A stretch of 64,000 nucleotides of DNA from Limnoperna fortunei. Lineage: Eukaryota; Mollusca; Bivalvia; Mytilida; Modiolidae. Made by a program: the position numbers and the translations under genes. Below are positions 48,701-60,700 of this stretch, one piece after another. The number at the start of each line of letters is the position of its first letter. Positions within the stretch are counted from its first letter, which is position 1. The stretch lies in NCBI GenBank assembly GCA_944474755.1, contig OX104113.1, positions 21,642,432 to 21,706,431 on the forward strand, in the 5' to 3' direction. The notes beneath the pieces were generated by a model. The model ran no database searches, was not told the origin of the DNA, and saw only the letters and a program-made list of their open reading frames with translations.

Positions 48701-51700
48701 TAATAGGTGTGTTATAGACTAATTTATAATTAAAAAACTGTTCATATGTCCAAATTCATAATGAAAGGGCAATAACTCCTATAAAGAGTCATCTTGCAAT
48801 TTTTGGACTAAGCAATCATTTGTAGGGCTTCTATTGCTGATCATTTGTGCAATTTACAGTTTTAATCTAGCTACTATAGTTTTCAAGTTACAGGACAAAA
48901 ATGTAAAATTTCTTAACAAAATTGTCATTTAAGGGCAATAACCCCTATAAGGAGTCATCTGACAATTTCAGACCAATTAAATGAATTGTAGGGCTTTTTT
49001 GCTGATCATTTTTGCAATTTATTATTTCACTCTAGCTGCTATGGTTTTTAAGTTACAGGACAAAAACGGAAAATTTCATAAAAAATTGCAATTTAAGGGC
49101 AATAACTCCTATAAGGAGTCATCTGACAATTTCAGACCAATCAAGTGAATTGTAGGGTCTTTATTGCTGATCATTTGTGCAATTTACAGTTTCAATGTAG
49201 CTGCTATAGTTTTCAAGTTACAGGACAAAAACGGAAAATTTCATAAAAAATTGCCATTTAAGGGCAATAACTCCTATAAGGAGTCATCTGACAATTTCAG
49301 ACTAATACAGTGAATTGTAGGGCTTGTATTGTTGATCATTTTTGCTATTTACAGTTTTACTCTAGCTGTTATAGTTTTAAAGTTACAGGACAAAAACGGA
49401 AAATTTCATAAAAAATTACCATTTAAGGGCAATAACTCATATAAGGAGTCATCTGACAATTTCAGACCAATCAAGTGAATTGTAGGGTCTTTATTGCTGA
49501 TCATTTGTGCAATTTACAGTTTCAATCTAGCTGCTATAGTTTTCAAGTTACAGGACAAAAACGGAAAATTTCATAAAAAATTGCCATTTAAGGGCAATAA
49601 CTCCTATAAGGAGTCATCTGACAATTTCAGACTAATACAGTGAATTGTAGGGCTTGTATTGTTGATCATTTTTGCTATTTACAGTTTTACTCTAGCTGTT
49701 ATAGTTTTAAAGTTACAGGACAAAAACGGAAAATTTCATAAAAAATTACCATTTAAGGGCAATAACTCATATAAGGAGTCATCTGACAATTTCAGACCAA
49801 TCAAGTGAATTGTAGGGTCTTTATTGCTGATCATTTGTGCAGTTTACAGTTTCAATCTAGCTGCTATAGTTTTCAAGTTACAGGACAAAAACGGAAAATT
49901 TCATAAAAAATTGCCATTTAAGGGCAATAACTCCTATAAGGAGTCATCTGACAATTTCAGACTAATACAGTGAATTGTAGGGCTTGTATTGTTGATCATT
50001 TTTGCTATTTACAGTTTTACTCTAGCTGTTATAGTTTTAAAGTTACAGGACAAAAACGGAAAATTTCATAAAAAATTACCATTTAAGGGCAATAACTCAT
50101 ATAAAGAGTCATCTGACAATTTCAGACCAATCAAGTGAATTGTAGGGCTTTTATTGCTGATCATTTTTGCCATTTACAGTTTCACTCTACCTCGTATATT
50201 TTTCAGGTTATATTGTAAATACCAAAAATTTTGTCAAAAATCGTCAAAAAAGGGCAATAACTCCTACAAGAAGCCAATACACAACTTCGCACTAATAGCA
50301 ACTATTGTAGAACTTAATGTGCTGATCAATTTGAAGTAACGGTTTTCTCTATAGCTATTATAGTTTTTTAGATAATGATCAAAAACCTGTGTTGACCCCC
50401 ATGTTCTATTTTTAGTAACAGCGGCCATATTTGTCTGTTGATCAACACCCTGGGTACAAACTTGAAACTAGGAACCCTAAGAATGATTGTGGCCAAGTTT
50501 GAAAAAAATTGGCCCAGTGGTTTCAGAGGAGAAGATTTTTGAAAAAGTTTACGACGGACGACGGACGACGGACGACGGACGACGGACGACAGACGACGGA
50601 CGACGGACGCCAAGTGATAGCAATAGCTCACATGGACCTTCGGTCCAGGTGAGCTAAAAATAATCAATTTCGACAATTAAAGGGCAATAACTCCTTTAAG
50701 GAGTCATCATACAACTTCAACACAATGTAGTGTTTCGTAGAGCTTTAGATGCAGATGAAGGCATGTCTCTTCGGTTTTCCTGTATCTGTTACACTTTTTT
50801 AATATAAGCCAAAAACTGTATTTTACCCCCCACCCCCTTTTCTGTCCTATTTTTAGCCATGGTGGCCATGTTGGTTAATCTGCAGCCATGGTTGGTGCAA
50901 ACTTGGTTGAGGACATTTGGCGGATGATGTGTACACAGTTTCAAAGAAGTACTTTCAGTTGTTTCAAAGGAGAAGACTTTAAAAAATCAATTAAAACCGA
51001 TTAAAAAAACAGTTCAAGGGGAATAACTCTTAAATGGTTAATCAGACAATCTTGACTCTAAAGTCATTTTTGTAGCCCTCATAGAGCAGAACAATTAAGC
51101 AATGCTAACTTTTTCTCTAGTTCTAATAATTTTCAAGATTTTGAGGCGAAAATGGCAAAAATCATCAATTTTGACAATTAAAGGGCAATAACTCCTACAA
51201 GGAGTCATCATACAACTTTGACCCAAGGGAGTGTTTTGAAGAGCTTTAGATGCTGAAGAAGGAATGTCTCTTCTGTTTTCCTGTATCTGTTATACTTTTT
51301 GAACTATAAGCAAAAAACTGTATTTTGACCCCCCTGTTCTATTATTAGCCATGGCGGCCATGTTGGTTGGTCTGAGGCCATGATTTGTGCAAACTTGGTA
51401 GAGGACATTTTACTGATGATGTGTGCAAAGTTTCAAAGCAATCCCTTAAGTTGTTTTGGAGAAGAAGATTTTTGAAGAAAAGTTAACGATGACGACGACG
51501 GACGCCAAGTTAAAAACAGCTAAAAACAGCATTTCAATGACCTCCTACAGCATGTGCATGTAATTGCTGAACTCTTTAAAGGTCGACAGACTGGCTAGTG
51601 CAATTAATTTACCTAATCTATCAATAAACATCTATGATATAAATGTTATAAAAATATGACATGCTGTCATGAGAAAGATTACAATACAGTTTTATTATCA

Positions 51701-54700
51701 AAATATTTAATTAACATTTTAAAGGGTATAACTCCCATATAAGAACTCATCAGAGATTTAGTTGATATACACTTTGATCTAAAAAATGTCATAAATGGTA
51801 CGATCAGCACAACTGGGAAGGTTGCCTTTAAGTAGTAAAGAAAATTGTGTGTTTTATTAATTCTTTTTTTTTTGGTCAAAAAATTGTTGTCCATTAAATT
51901 AAGCTAGTCTCATCATTACACTTGTCCAAATACACAGGTAGAAGACATGAACTTTTAAGTCAATTTTGTTTTGTTTTTTTATTTTCACTCAATAGTGGCA
52001 ACACTTTCTTTTTAGGCCAAAAAAAAAATATGTTTCCGGTTACCCGACCCTACCTATTTTTTTCAAGCCAAAATCCCAACCCTCAAGTTTTTTTGCATTT
52101 TTAACAGAGATTACTTCGAACCGGAAAATAAACAGGTTTACTCCCAGTATTGTTCCTGGTTTTAGTTCAATTTTCATACTTCCACCCCAACATGGCGGCT
52201 ATGCTGCAGGCATCAAGACTGTTAGCGTTTAGATATAAGAAATGTAAACATATGAATGCTTGTAATGAAATTGATAGCTCATTCAATGACTGTATACTTT
52301 TAAAGGCTTTATAGGAAATTCTTGAAACTTACTAGCTTTACACCTACAAGGGTATAAAAGATAAAGGTCCAAAAAAAAATAAAAAAATCGACCTACCTAC
52401 CTATTTTATAATTCTATGTAACCGGAAACACACATTTTTTTTTGGCCTTATGTGTAAATTCTTTTGAACTGGATTTCAAGAAATCACATAGTGCAGACGA
52501 AAATAAACATGAGATTCTGGGAGCTCATGCTCACTGGTAATACCCCTGCTTGCACAAAAAGCATTCGGTAAACAGGAACTAGATGACCAATGAGTATAAA
52601 ATCGCTATACTCCATATTGTACTATAGGATAAAGCAATATGTAAAATAGCAGGATTCTGCATCCTATAGCTGCTTACAAAATTGTGACAGAAAGTTTTGT
52701 TACGGACGTATGAACGAACAAACAGACAAGCTAACAAGGGTAAAACAGTATACCCCCCTCTTCTTCGAAACAGGGGTATGAAAACCATGGTTAAAAAATA
52801 GTAGCAAAGTATTTTTACCACCACTACTTGTAGTGAAGAAAAATCTCTAGAGCAAGATTATTGCAAAATCCAATGGATGCTTTTCATGCACATTAGTTAT
52901 TTTTAAATATAAAATTCAAAAACCACAAAAACACACAGATTTATATTTTAAGGGGATCAACTTCTACACAATTTGGTATGATAGCTTCAAGAGTGTAAAA
53001 TGTCTAAAATAAGAGTTTTTGTATATATTGCTGCAATAATCATAAAAGACATTCTTCTGTAAAATATATTCCACAATACGAGAAAATATAAAAGTATACA
53101 TACTTCAATTTTTCGATCCTTAAACTTGTTTAATTCCACTGTAGATTCCTCTATAAGTCTCTGTAGTCTAGTAATGTGTTCATCAACATCATGCAATTCT
53201 TGTCTTATATCCTCCTCTTTAATACTGATATCATAAACAGTATCTACCAAACTCTCAGCTACTGATGTCTCTGATGGTCGTCTCATCCTCACATCCCTGC
53301 TGGTACTGGCATTGGATAAACTCATATCAAAAGAAGACAATACTGTCAAAGAAAAGGACATGTATATAAAACCACAAGGTCACAGGTAAGGCTATGGGAC
53401 ATAAATCTGTAATTACCCTGTTGTTTATGTTTTGTAACAGCAGTCATCTGGATTAAAAGGTGGGGTTAGTGGAGAAATTTTGCAAGGAGCTTTCCAAAAT
53501 CAGCACAGTAGTATCAGTTGAATATCCACTCTTTGTCATAAAATTACAGGTCAAATTTGAGCTGTTTTGCTGACAAATCATCAGCACCAATTTTTCAAAA
53601 TGGCCAAGTGGTTTCAGAGGTAAAATTTTTAAATTACTTTATACGGCAAAATAATCGTAATTTGCATGTTTAGCAGTTCAACGCCAGCAAAATTTTCCAT
53701 GTATTATAAATACCCAAAATAAATGTATTTGTGAAACAACTACTCTTCATGAAACTTCAGTTCACATTTGAGCTGCTCTTGCTGAAAAAAGTGCAATCAG
53801 CTAGTCAGATGATTTTCTATTTTTAGTAATAAATGGTGGCCATTTTATTTGAACATTCATGGCCATTGGATGTAATTTTGGGAACTTCCAAAGATCATTT
53901 CTACCAACTTGGCTTCAAATTTGCCAAGTGGTTTCAAATAAAAAGAGTTTAATAATTCTGCTAAACAATGAAGTCATTAAAAAAAAAATGTTTAACTACC
54001 CCTATTCATGAGACAACAGTTCAAATTTAAGATGGATTTGCTGAAAAATACAACACAGCTATTTTAAGATTTCTTTTTAATAGCATCCAGTTTGGTAGGA
54101 GAACAGAGCTATCAGCCATAACTATTGTGGGGAGGGGGGGATCTTGTTAGGAATCGTTATACCTTTGGAAGCATGTAAAATGTGTTTTAAAAGTAATTGC
54201 TGACAATGGCCAGATCGTCTAACAGCCAACAGATGACAGATGATAAATGATAACAATAGCTCATCCTGACAATTATTTTTTGGTAAGTTAAAAGGGTTCT
54301 CTTCAGATGTAAACAGTTTAAACAGACAATACACTGTTAAGAAATTCATAAGTTTGACATGTCATTGTTACTTTTACAGTAAAACTAATAATCTGGAAAA
54401 AATGCATATTCATAATTTACAAACTCAACATTAGATCAATTTATATTTTTCTTTAAAAGTAAACCAAATTATAATTTTTTTAAATAACAGAATGGCTATC
54501 AAAATTCACCAATATTATTGGTTAATATTTACATTACAAAAAACAAAGTACACATGATGTATACATTATTAATTGATATTATCCATATAAATATTGAGGT
54601 CATTTCAAATTTCTAAAATTTATAATTCATACCATCCAAGCAAAATCAAACAGATCCTCCATGACTGTAAACAATTAAACTGTGTCCCCATCAGTGTTAT

Positions 54701-57700
54701 GATAGGTCTAAGTTTGTTTACCTTAAGGAAATGATAATCTTGCAGCATTGTGTTTGTTTGATGGAATCATATTCAATTTTTCAGCAATTGTTCATCTATA
54801 TTGTCACATCCAATTTTTATTGGGGAAGACAGAGCACTCTGACCTCGAGTTGGAAAATTGCTGTCATTGTCAATAAAGATTGGACTCTAACCTACAACAT
54901 CAGTGTTGACAGACCAAGTGATCAATAGTACATGACTACCTTAACCACTCTGCCACCGAGGCCCCCTGCAGCATTATGTATTATCCTTTCTATCAAAGCT
55001 AAATTACATTTCATACTGACCCTTTTCCATATAAAACCTATCCTACTTAGATAACCTACATAGTGTAAAACATTCCAGAAAAAATTATCAATACTACACA
55101 TACCTTTAGGCTGAGTCGAGTAGCCAGAGGAAGAAGACCATGTTGTCGTTGTTGTACTACTGGTCAATGCCACACTCCCAGCATCATAAAATGGTTTAGT
55201 ATGAGAAGAACCAACAACTGATGTAGTAGGAATACATGTGTTTGATAAAAATTTCTCACTGGTTCCTGTACTGCATGCAACTTCAGACAAAGGAGTCCGG
55301 TACTGGAATATCCCACTATTAAACACAGCAGCAGAAGTGACAACAGGTGGAGCTGTTTCCACAGTTCCTGAGCTGTAAAATGATTCATTCGGAGAATTTC
55401 GGTATGGGAACATTCTATTTTCAATTGATACAGGAGACACTATAGAAAATTGAGAATGTTCACTACTTCCTGTTAAACTGACTGGTTCAGATTTAGGTTT
55501 GTGTGGTGATATTATTTGTACATCACTGAATTGAGATATTTTTTTGTTGTCACTTCTGTCAGGTCCTAAATCCCTATTTATTGTTAAAATATTTGGATTT
55601 CTTTGACTGTCCATAGTTGACTGTAATTTTTCAGGAATTGTCTCAATGGCATGTATTTTGCTCTGGGATTCTGACTGAATGGAAGACATTACTGAATCCA
55701 TTAATCCTGTTTTCTTTCCTTTTGTCTCAGGATTAGAACGCAGACTATCACCTAGGTTGTTTTTTCCAATTGTTTCTAAGCTAGATAAAGAACTGGATCT
55801 AGAACGGAAAGAGAAGTCTGAATAAACTTTTGGGGAACTTTTGTTTTCCGATTGGTTCATTTTACTAATTATAGGACTATCATAAACACTAGCTTTTTCC
55901 TGATTTTCAGTAATAAATGGTGTTCTTAGGTCCTCAGTCTGCTTTTGTGGACTATGAATACAGTCTATCTGTATATCAGTCATGGAGACTGGTCCCTTTG
56001 ATACTTGCTTTGGAGATTCAAATCTGGTATTCATTCCTGGGCTTCCAGGAGCACAGAATTTTTCTATAAATTCTCGCTCTTCTTGGCTGTATTGGGGTGA
56101 TTGTGGAAAATTTGATTTACTTGGACTTTTTGTTTCATCTGTTGGTTCCTTTTTAATATCACAGCTGGATAATCTCAGTTTATTTAAACTACTCATTTTA
56201 TCTATATCAAAGAAATCACTCTTTTCATTTTGATTCAGTGAATTGTCTAACAGTTCCAACTTATCAACATTGGTGGACAGTAACAATCGTGAACTAGTTT
56301 CTGGATATGACACATCTTCTGTTCTTTCAGCTTTAATGTCACAGAGCAATGTTTTCTCCAGTTCTTCTAAGTCTGGTTTAATATCAGCTTCAATCAATTC
56401 TGCAATCTGTAACTGTACATCTGGAGACAATTCTTCCAATCTGAAGTCACCATAATGTTCAAGGTTATCATACAATCCTGACATATGCAGGTTAAATCTT
56501 GGCAAAGATAAACGGTTTTGAGATTTAGCATAAGTTCTCAAAACTTCTGCTAACTGTTGCCTTTCTTTTCTTGATCTTGGTGAATTCACCATCTTCAGTA
56601 ATGACTCTCGACTGGCTGAATCAAAGCTTGATCGTAATTTAGAAGAATCTGCCATTGAATCATCTAATGTAATCCCTTTATTTTCCAATAATGTGTCATT
56701 TTCTGCTGATTTTTCCTCTTCATCCATTACTGATTCTTGTCTGATCACTTTCTCCACAATGGATTCTCTGATTATCTCTTCATCCATCATCATTTGCTTT
56801 CTGTTTTGTTCTAGTGACTGGCTAAATTCAAGTTGTGATTGTTGAACCTCCAACTCTATTTCTCTTCTTATATCATTAATATCTCTGTGTTTATGTTCAG
56901 GTTTGTTTTGTTTTTCTTTTCTTTTTCCACCTTTTGATTGATTAGGGCTTGAAACACTGTGAACATCAGGGTCATCAATACTGTGTATGTCTATGTCTGC
57001 ACTGTCTATTACAGGTTTGACAGGACTAGTCTTAGTTTTTGATGACCTTCCGGGACTACTTGTCTTGTTAGTTGACCTTCCAGGGCTGCCTGTCTTGTTT
57101 GTCCTAGTCTTAGCTGAACTGATATTTTCTTTAGATTTTACAGGGCTACAACAGATTTCCAATATCTTCTCATTAGTTGTGGTACCAGAAGATATTTTGA
57201 TTGCCTTTGTTTTGGTAGGACTTTCAACAAGGTCAGAATCATCCAGAACACCTCTAACATAACTTTTATTGATCTCAGCAAGCTTTGCCAACTGTTGATT
57301 TATCTCCTTATTTTTCTCTATCTTCTTTTCCTTTTCTTTAGAATTTAACTCTTTCTTAGCTTTTTCTCTTTTGTCTCTTAATTCTTTACATAATTTTTCA
57401 GCTCTTTCTAAAACACTGTCACCTTCATCTGACCTTGGAGAGTGTTTAGTACCTGCTGATTTCTTTTTTTTCAGCTTTGTAATTGGTTTCTTTTTTATAT
57501 CAGATTTTCTTTCTATTTCAGTTGGAGTCTTTCTCATTGAGATTTCTAAGTCAGTTGTACTATCAGCTTCAACAACTGGTGGGTCATAAGGCCTAGTTTT
57601 GCTATTTTTAGTAGTTCTTCCACTTGCCGTTTGTTCTACTTCCATTACATCTGTATTTTTCTTTCTCTTTTTTGTACTGATCAGTTCTTGATTTAGATTA

Positions 57701-60700
57701 GGTTGTGAAGAATATCCTGAGGTTTCCTCTGAATCATCCTCAAACCTTACAGATTTCTTGTTTCTTTCTGATTCCATTCTTCTTTTATCAGGTTCCTGTT
57801 CAGAAAGGTCCCGTTCAGGTCTTAAAAATTCAAACCGCTCTGGTCTGCTTCTGTCTGAATACTCATTGCCAGTGGGTCTATAAGTCTGTTTTATATTTTT
57901 CTCTTGAAATTGAAAGTCCATATCTTCTTGAATTTGATGTGGATGCTCCCAAGGATCTGGAGGAGTCTGCTCCCATGGTGGTCCCCATCGATATGGGAAC
58001 ATCTGCCTCATTCCTCCTCTGTGCCAATGAGGATTTTCAAGGCTATTATTATAATTTACACCTTCTTCATACTCATAAAACTGTGATTGTCGATTTCTAA
58101 AAGGTTGTCTATTTTCATAATACTGACCACGGAACTGAGGCTGTGAATATGACCTTTGATGAGGTTTTGTCTCTCTGTTGTAACTGGGTTCAACTCTTAC
58201 TGGATCTTGCAGTTCCTCCTGTTCTACTTCCTTCTCTCTGAAAAATAAAACCCTACAAATATTTCATACTTTACAAAGCTTTGTAATGCATGGAATGCTT
58301 TAAATTCTATAAAAATTAATATGTTATGTTAATTATGAATATGATGATTCAAATATATATAAAGGACACCACATATACATCAATCTATATTGAAATTTTA
58401 TCTTAATCATTCAAGTTGTCTTCAATCACACACACACACACACACACACAAAATACTAGCAATACAGATATGGCTTAACACCAACTAACAACATGTAAAC
58501 TGTTCCAGGGTCACTACATTTGGCACCCACACATCAAAACAAATACATAAACAAACAAATGAACTAGTTCACAAACTTATTTAGCCCATAGATGAAGTAT
58601 TGGGGTTTTTTGTCTCCAGTTTTAAATCAATTTCATCATTATGCTTATATAAGGGTAGACCATCGTTTGTTTTTTCGTAGTGACAAAAAATGCTATGATT
58701 TCATAGTAAAACAGATTGCCTGATAATGCTGACATAATAAAAATAGTATTTCAACTTTTAAATTACAACACTTTATATCCAATGCATTGTAGGCATTTAT
58801 AGGCACTAGCTACTGCAAGTTAACTAAATTCTTTTGAATGGTTAATGAAGTGCTGTTGATAGAACTAAAGTGCAACGAAACCCACCCACCCCGCTTTTAA
58901 ATACTTTTTTATATTTTTTTATGAAAACAAGAATAATATGGAGTAGGCATTGCCAAAATGCGAGCACAGACAATATAGTCCTTTATTACTTATATATAAT
59001 GCGCTTTCATAATTGACATAACTCTCTGAATACCCTAAAAGTGCCTCAACTACATTCCAGTGATCATGTGACGTCTTTCTTTGTAATGGTGACGTCACAT
59101 GAAATGTCTTATGATTGTCAGTTTTTAAAGATCGATTTAGAGAATGCAAATTTTTGTTGTTATTTTTAAATATAACATTTAGCTTTTATCGATGTCAACT
59201 TTATTTTTAAGTCATTCTTTGAAATTAATTTTAGCCCTTCTTCATTCACTTTGTTAGTTTTTTGACGGTATCAACTTCCGGACGAAAAAAAATCAATATC
59301 AGCATTAAGCAGATTTTGAACACGGGATTTAATTTTGACCATGTGACACGTAATTGCCGTAGAGCTCACCGCTCCTCGCAGACAGCTTCTCTGCCCGCTG
59401 CGAGCTATGCTCCTTATAAAAATCTAAATACCGTAAAACAGTGTGTATAGGCCGCATTTACATATTGTCCGCACCCCTTTCTTGGACCAGAAAATTGCGG
59501 AAAAATTCTTATATGCATGTACGATCCGCACTTACAAGTTTTCATAAAACGTCTCAAGATGAAGACATCCAAGTCTGACTTGGCCGGGCTTCTTAACAAG
59601 TTTTTTCTTTAATATGTAATTTATTCTCTTTTTAAATATCATTTATGTTTTTACTTTTATTAATTTCTAGTGATTGTAGTAATTTAAATTAAAAATAGAG
59701 CATTCTCATATCGTCTATTTTCATCGTTGTTAAAACGGAAAATCACACATTTCGAAACCAAAACAATTTGTCAACTTTGATTCATCAACCAAACAAAGAA
59801 AACAAAAAGATAACACATTTATTTTAATCCCTGAATGATTGCAATCAAAACATCGATCTTCAAACACTTGAGGTTACATAACGACGCCATTTGCATTTTG
59901 AAGGTTACACATCTACTATTTTCGTATCCGTTTTAATTTTTATTCGTCCTATAGAATTAATATAATATTACTAAAAATAATTTAAGTAAATATTAATATC
60001 ATAACAACGTATATATATGGAAGTTTGTAAAAGAATTATGTTAGAATAGTACTAAAATACAGCATATGACACTACAACAAAATGGCGACCGCCATTGACA
60101 ACAATCAACGGGACGAAAAAAAACCGGATCGAGTCTGTATTTATGTATAATCCGCACCATTCCTTTCCAACTAAAACTAGATATCAGTGAGATGGTATCC
60201 ATCTCTGTGGGCCCCGCCGACCTTGAGGTCAAGGTCAAAGGTCATCAACCATGGTATGCGACACATCGCCTTGATATTATCTACCTGCATTCCAAATATC
60301 AAATGATAAAAAAGTTACAACTCGGACATGAATTTGTTATTCAGAAAGCAATAATGTGACCTTAAGGCCAAAGCTCAAGGTCACAGGTCAACAACCACGG
60401 TATGCGACACATCGCCTTGATATTATCTACCCACATTCCAAATATCAAAAGCCTAGGTCAAAAGATAAAAAAGTTACAGCCTGGACATGAATTTGTCATA
60501 TAGAAGGCAATAAAATGACCTTAAGGTCAAAGTTCAAGGCCAAAGGTTATCAACCACGGTATGCGACACATCGCCTTGATATTATTTTCCTACATTCCAA
60601 AAATCAAAAGCCTACCCCAAAAGATAAAAAAGTTACAGCCCGGACAAGATTAGTTCGGACGGACGGATGCACGCACCGGACGGACGGACAGACTGATCAC

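Larger units (their letters stand above)
48449..50657 (+). mobile_element. Rolling-circle-like element nested in copy 3
   Basis: Starts CTAGAGGCTCCCAGGAGCCT and ends with hairpin GGACCTTCGGTCC and AGGTGAGCTAA. Comparing with the uninterrupted site in copy 1 (near 33193-33206, GTCAAAAATAATC) shows that removing exactly CTAG...CTAA restores the host sequence, so there is no target duplication. The interior is a dimeric satellite; a run of ACGACGG repeats precedes the 3' end. Confidence 0.88.
47873..51510 (+). mobile_element. Rolling-circle-like element, copy 3, 3' end lost, nested copy inside
   Basis: Starts CTAGAGGCTCCCAGGAGCCT and stays similar to copy 1 through CCAACGTAGCTATGTAGG and GGACGCCAAGT, then loses the terminal hairpin. 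Split at 48448/50658 by a separate element of the same superfamily. It lacks the SINE found in copy 1, so it preserves the empty site. Confidence 0.85.

Noticed and set aside
54922..55103. C-terminal extension of the long frame past 55104
   Set aside because: A GT donor at AAAG|GTATGT joins in the right phase to the coiled-coil exon that aligns with vertebrate ZNF106; the tail runs into a SINE.
55982..57589. Plus-strand frames opposite the 3134-nt exon
   Set aside because: Antisense shadows of coding sequence; no splice or family support.
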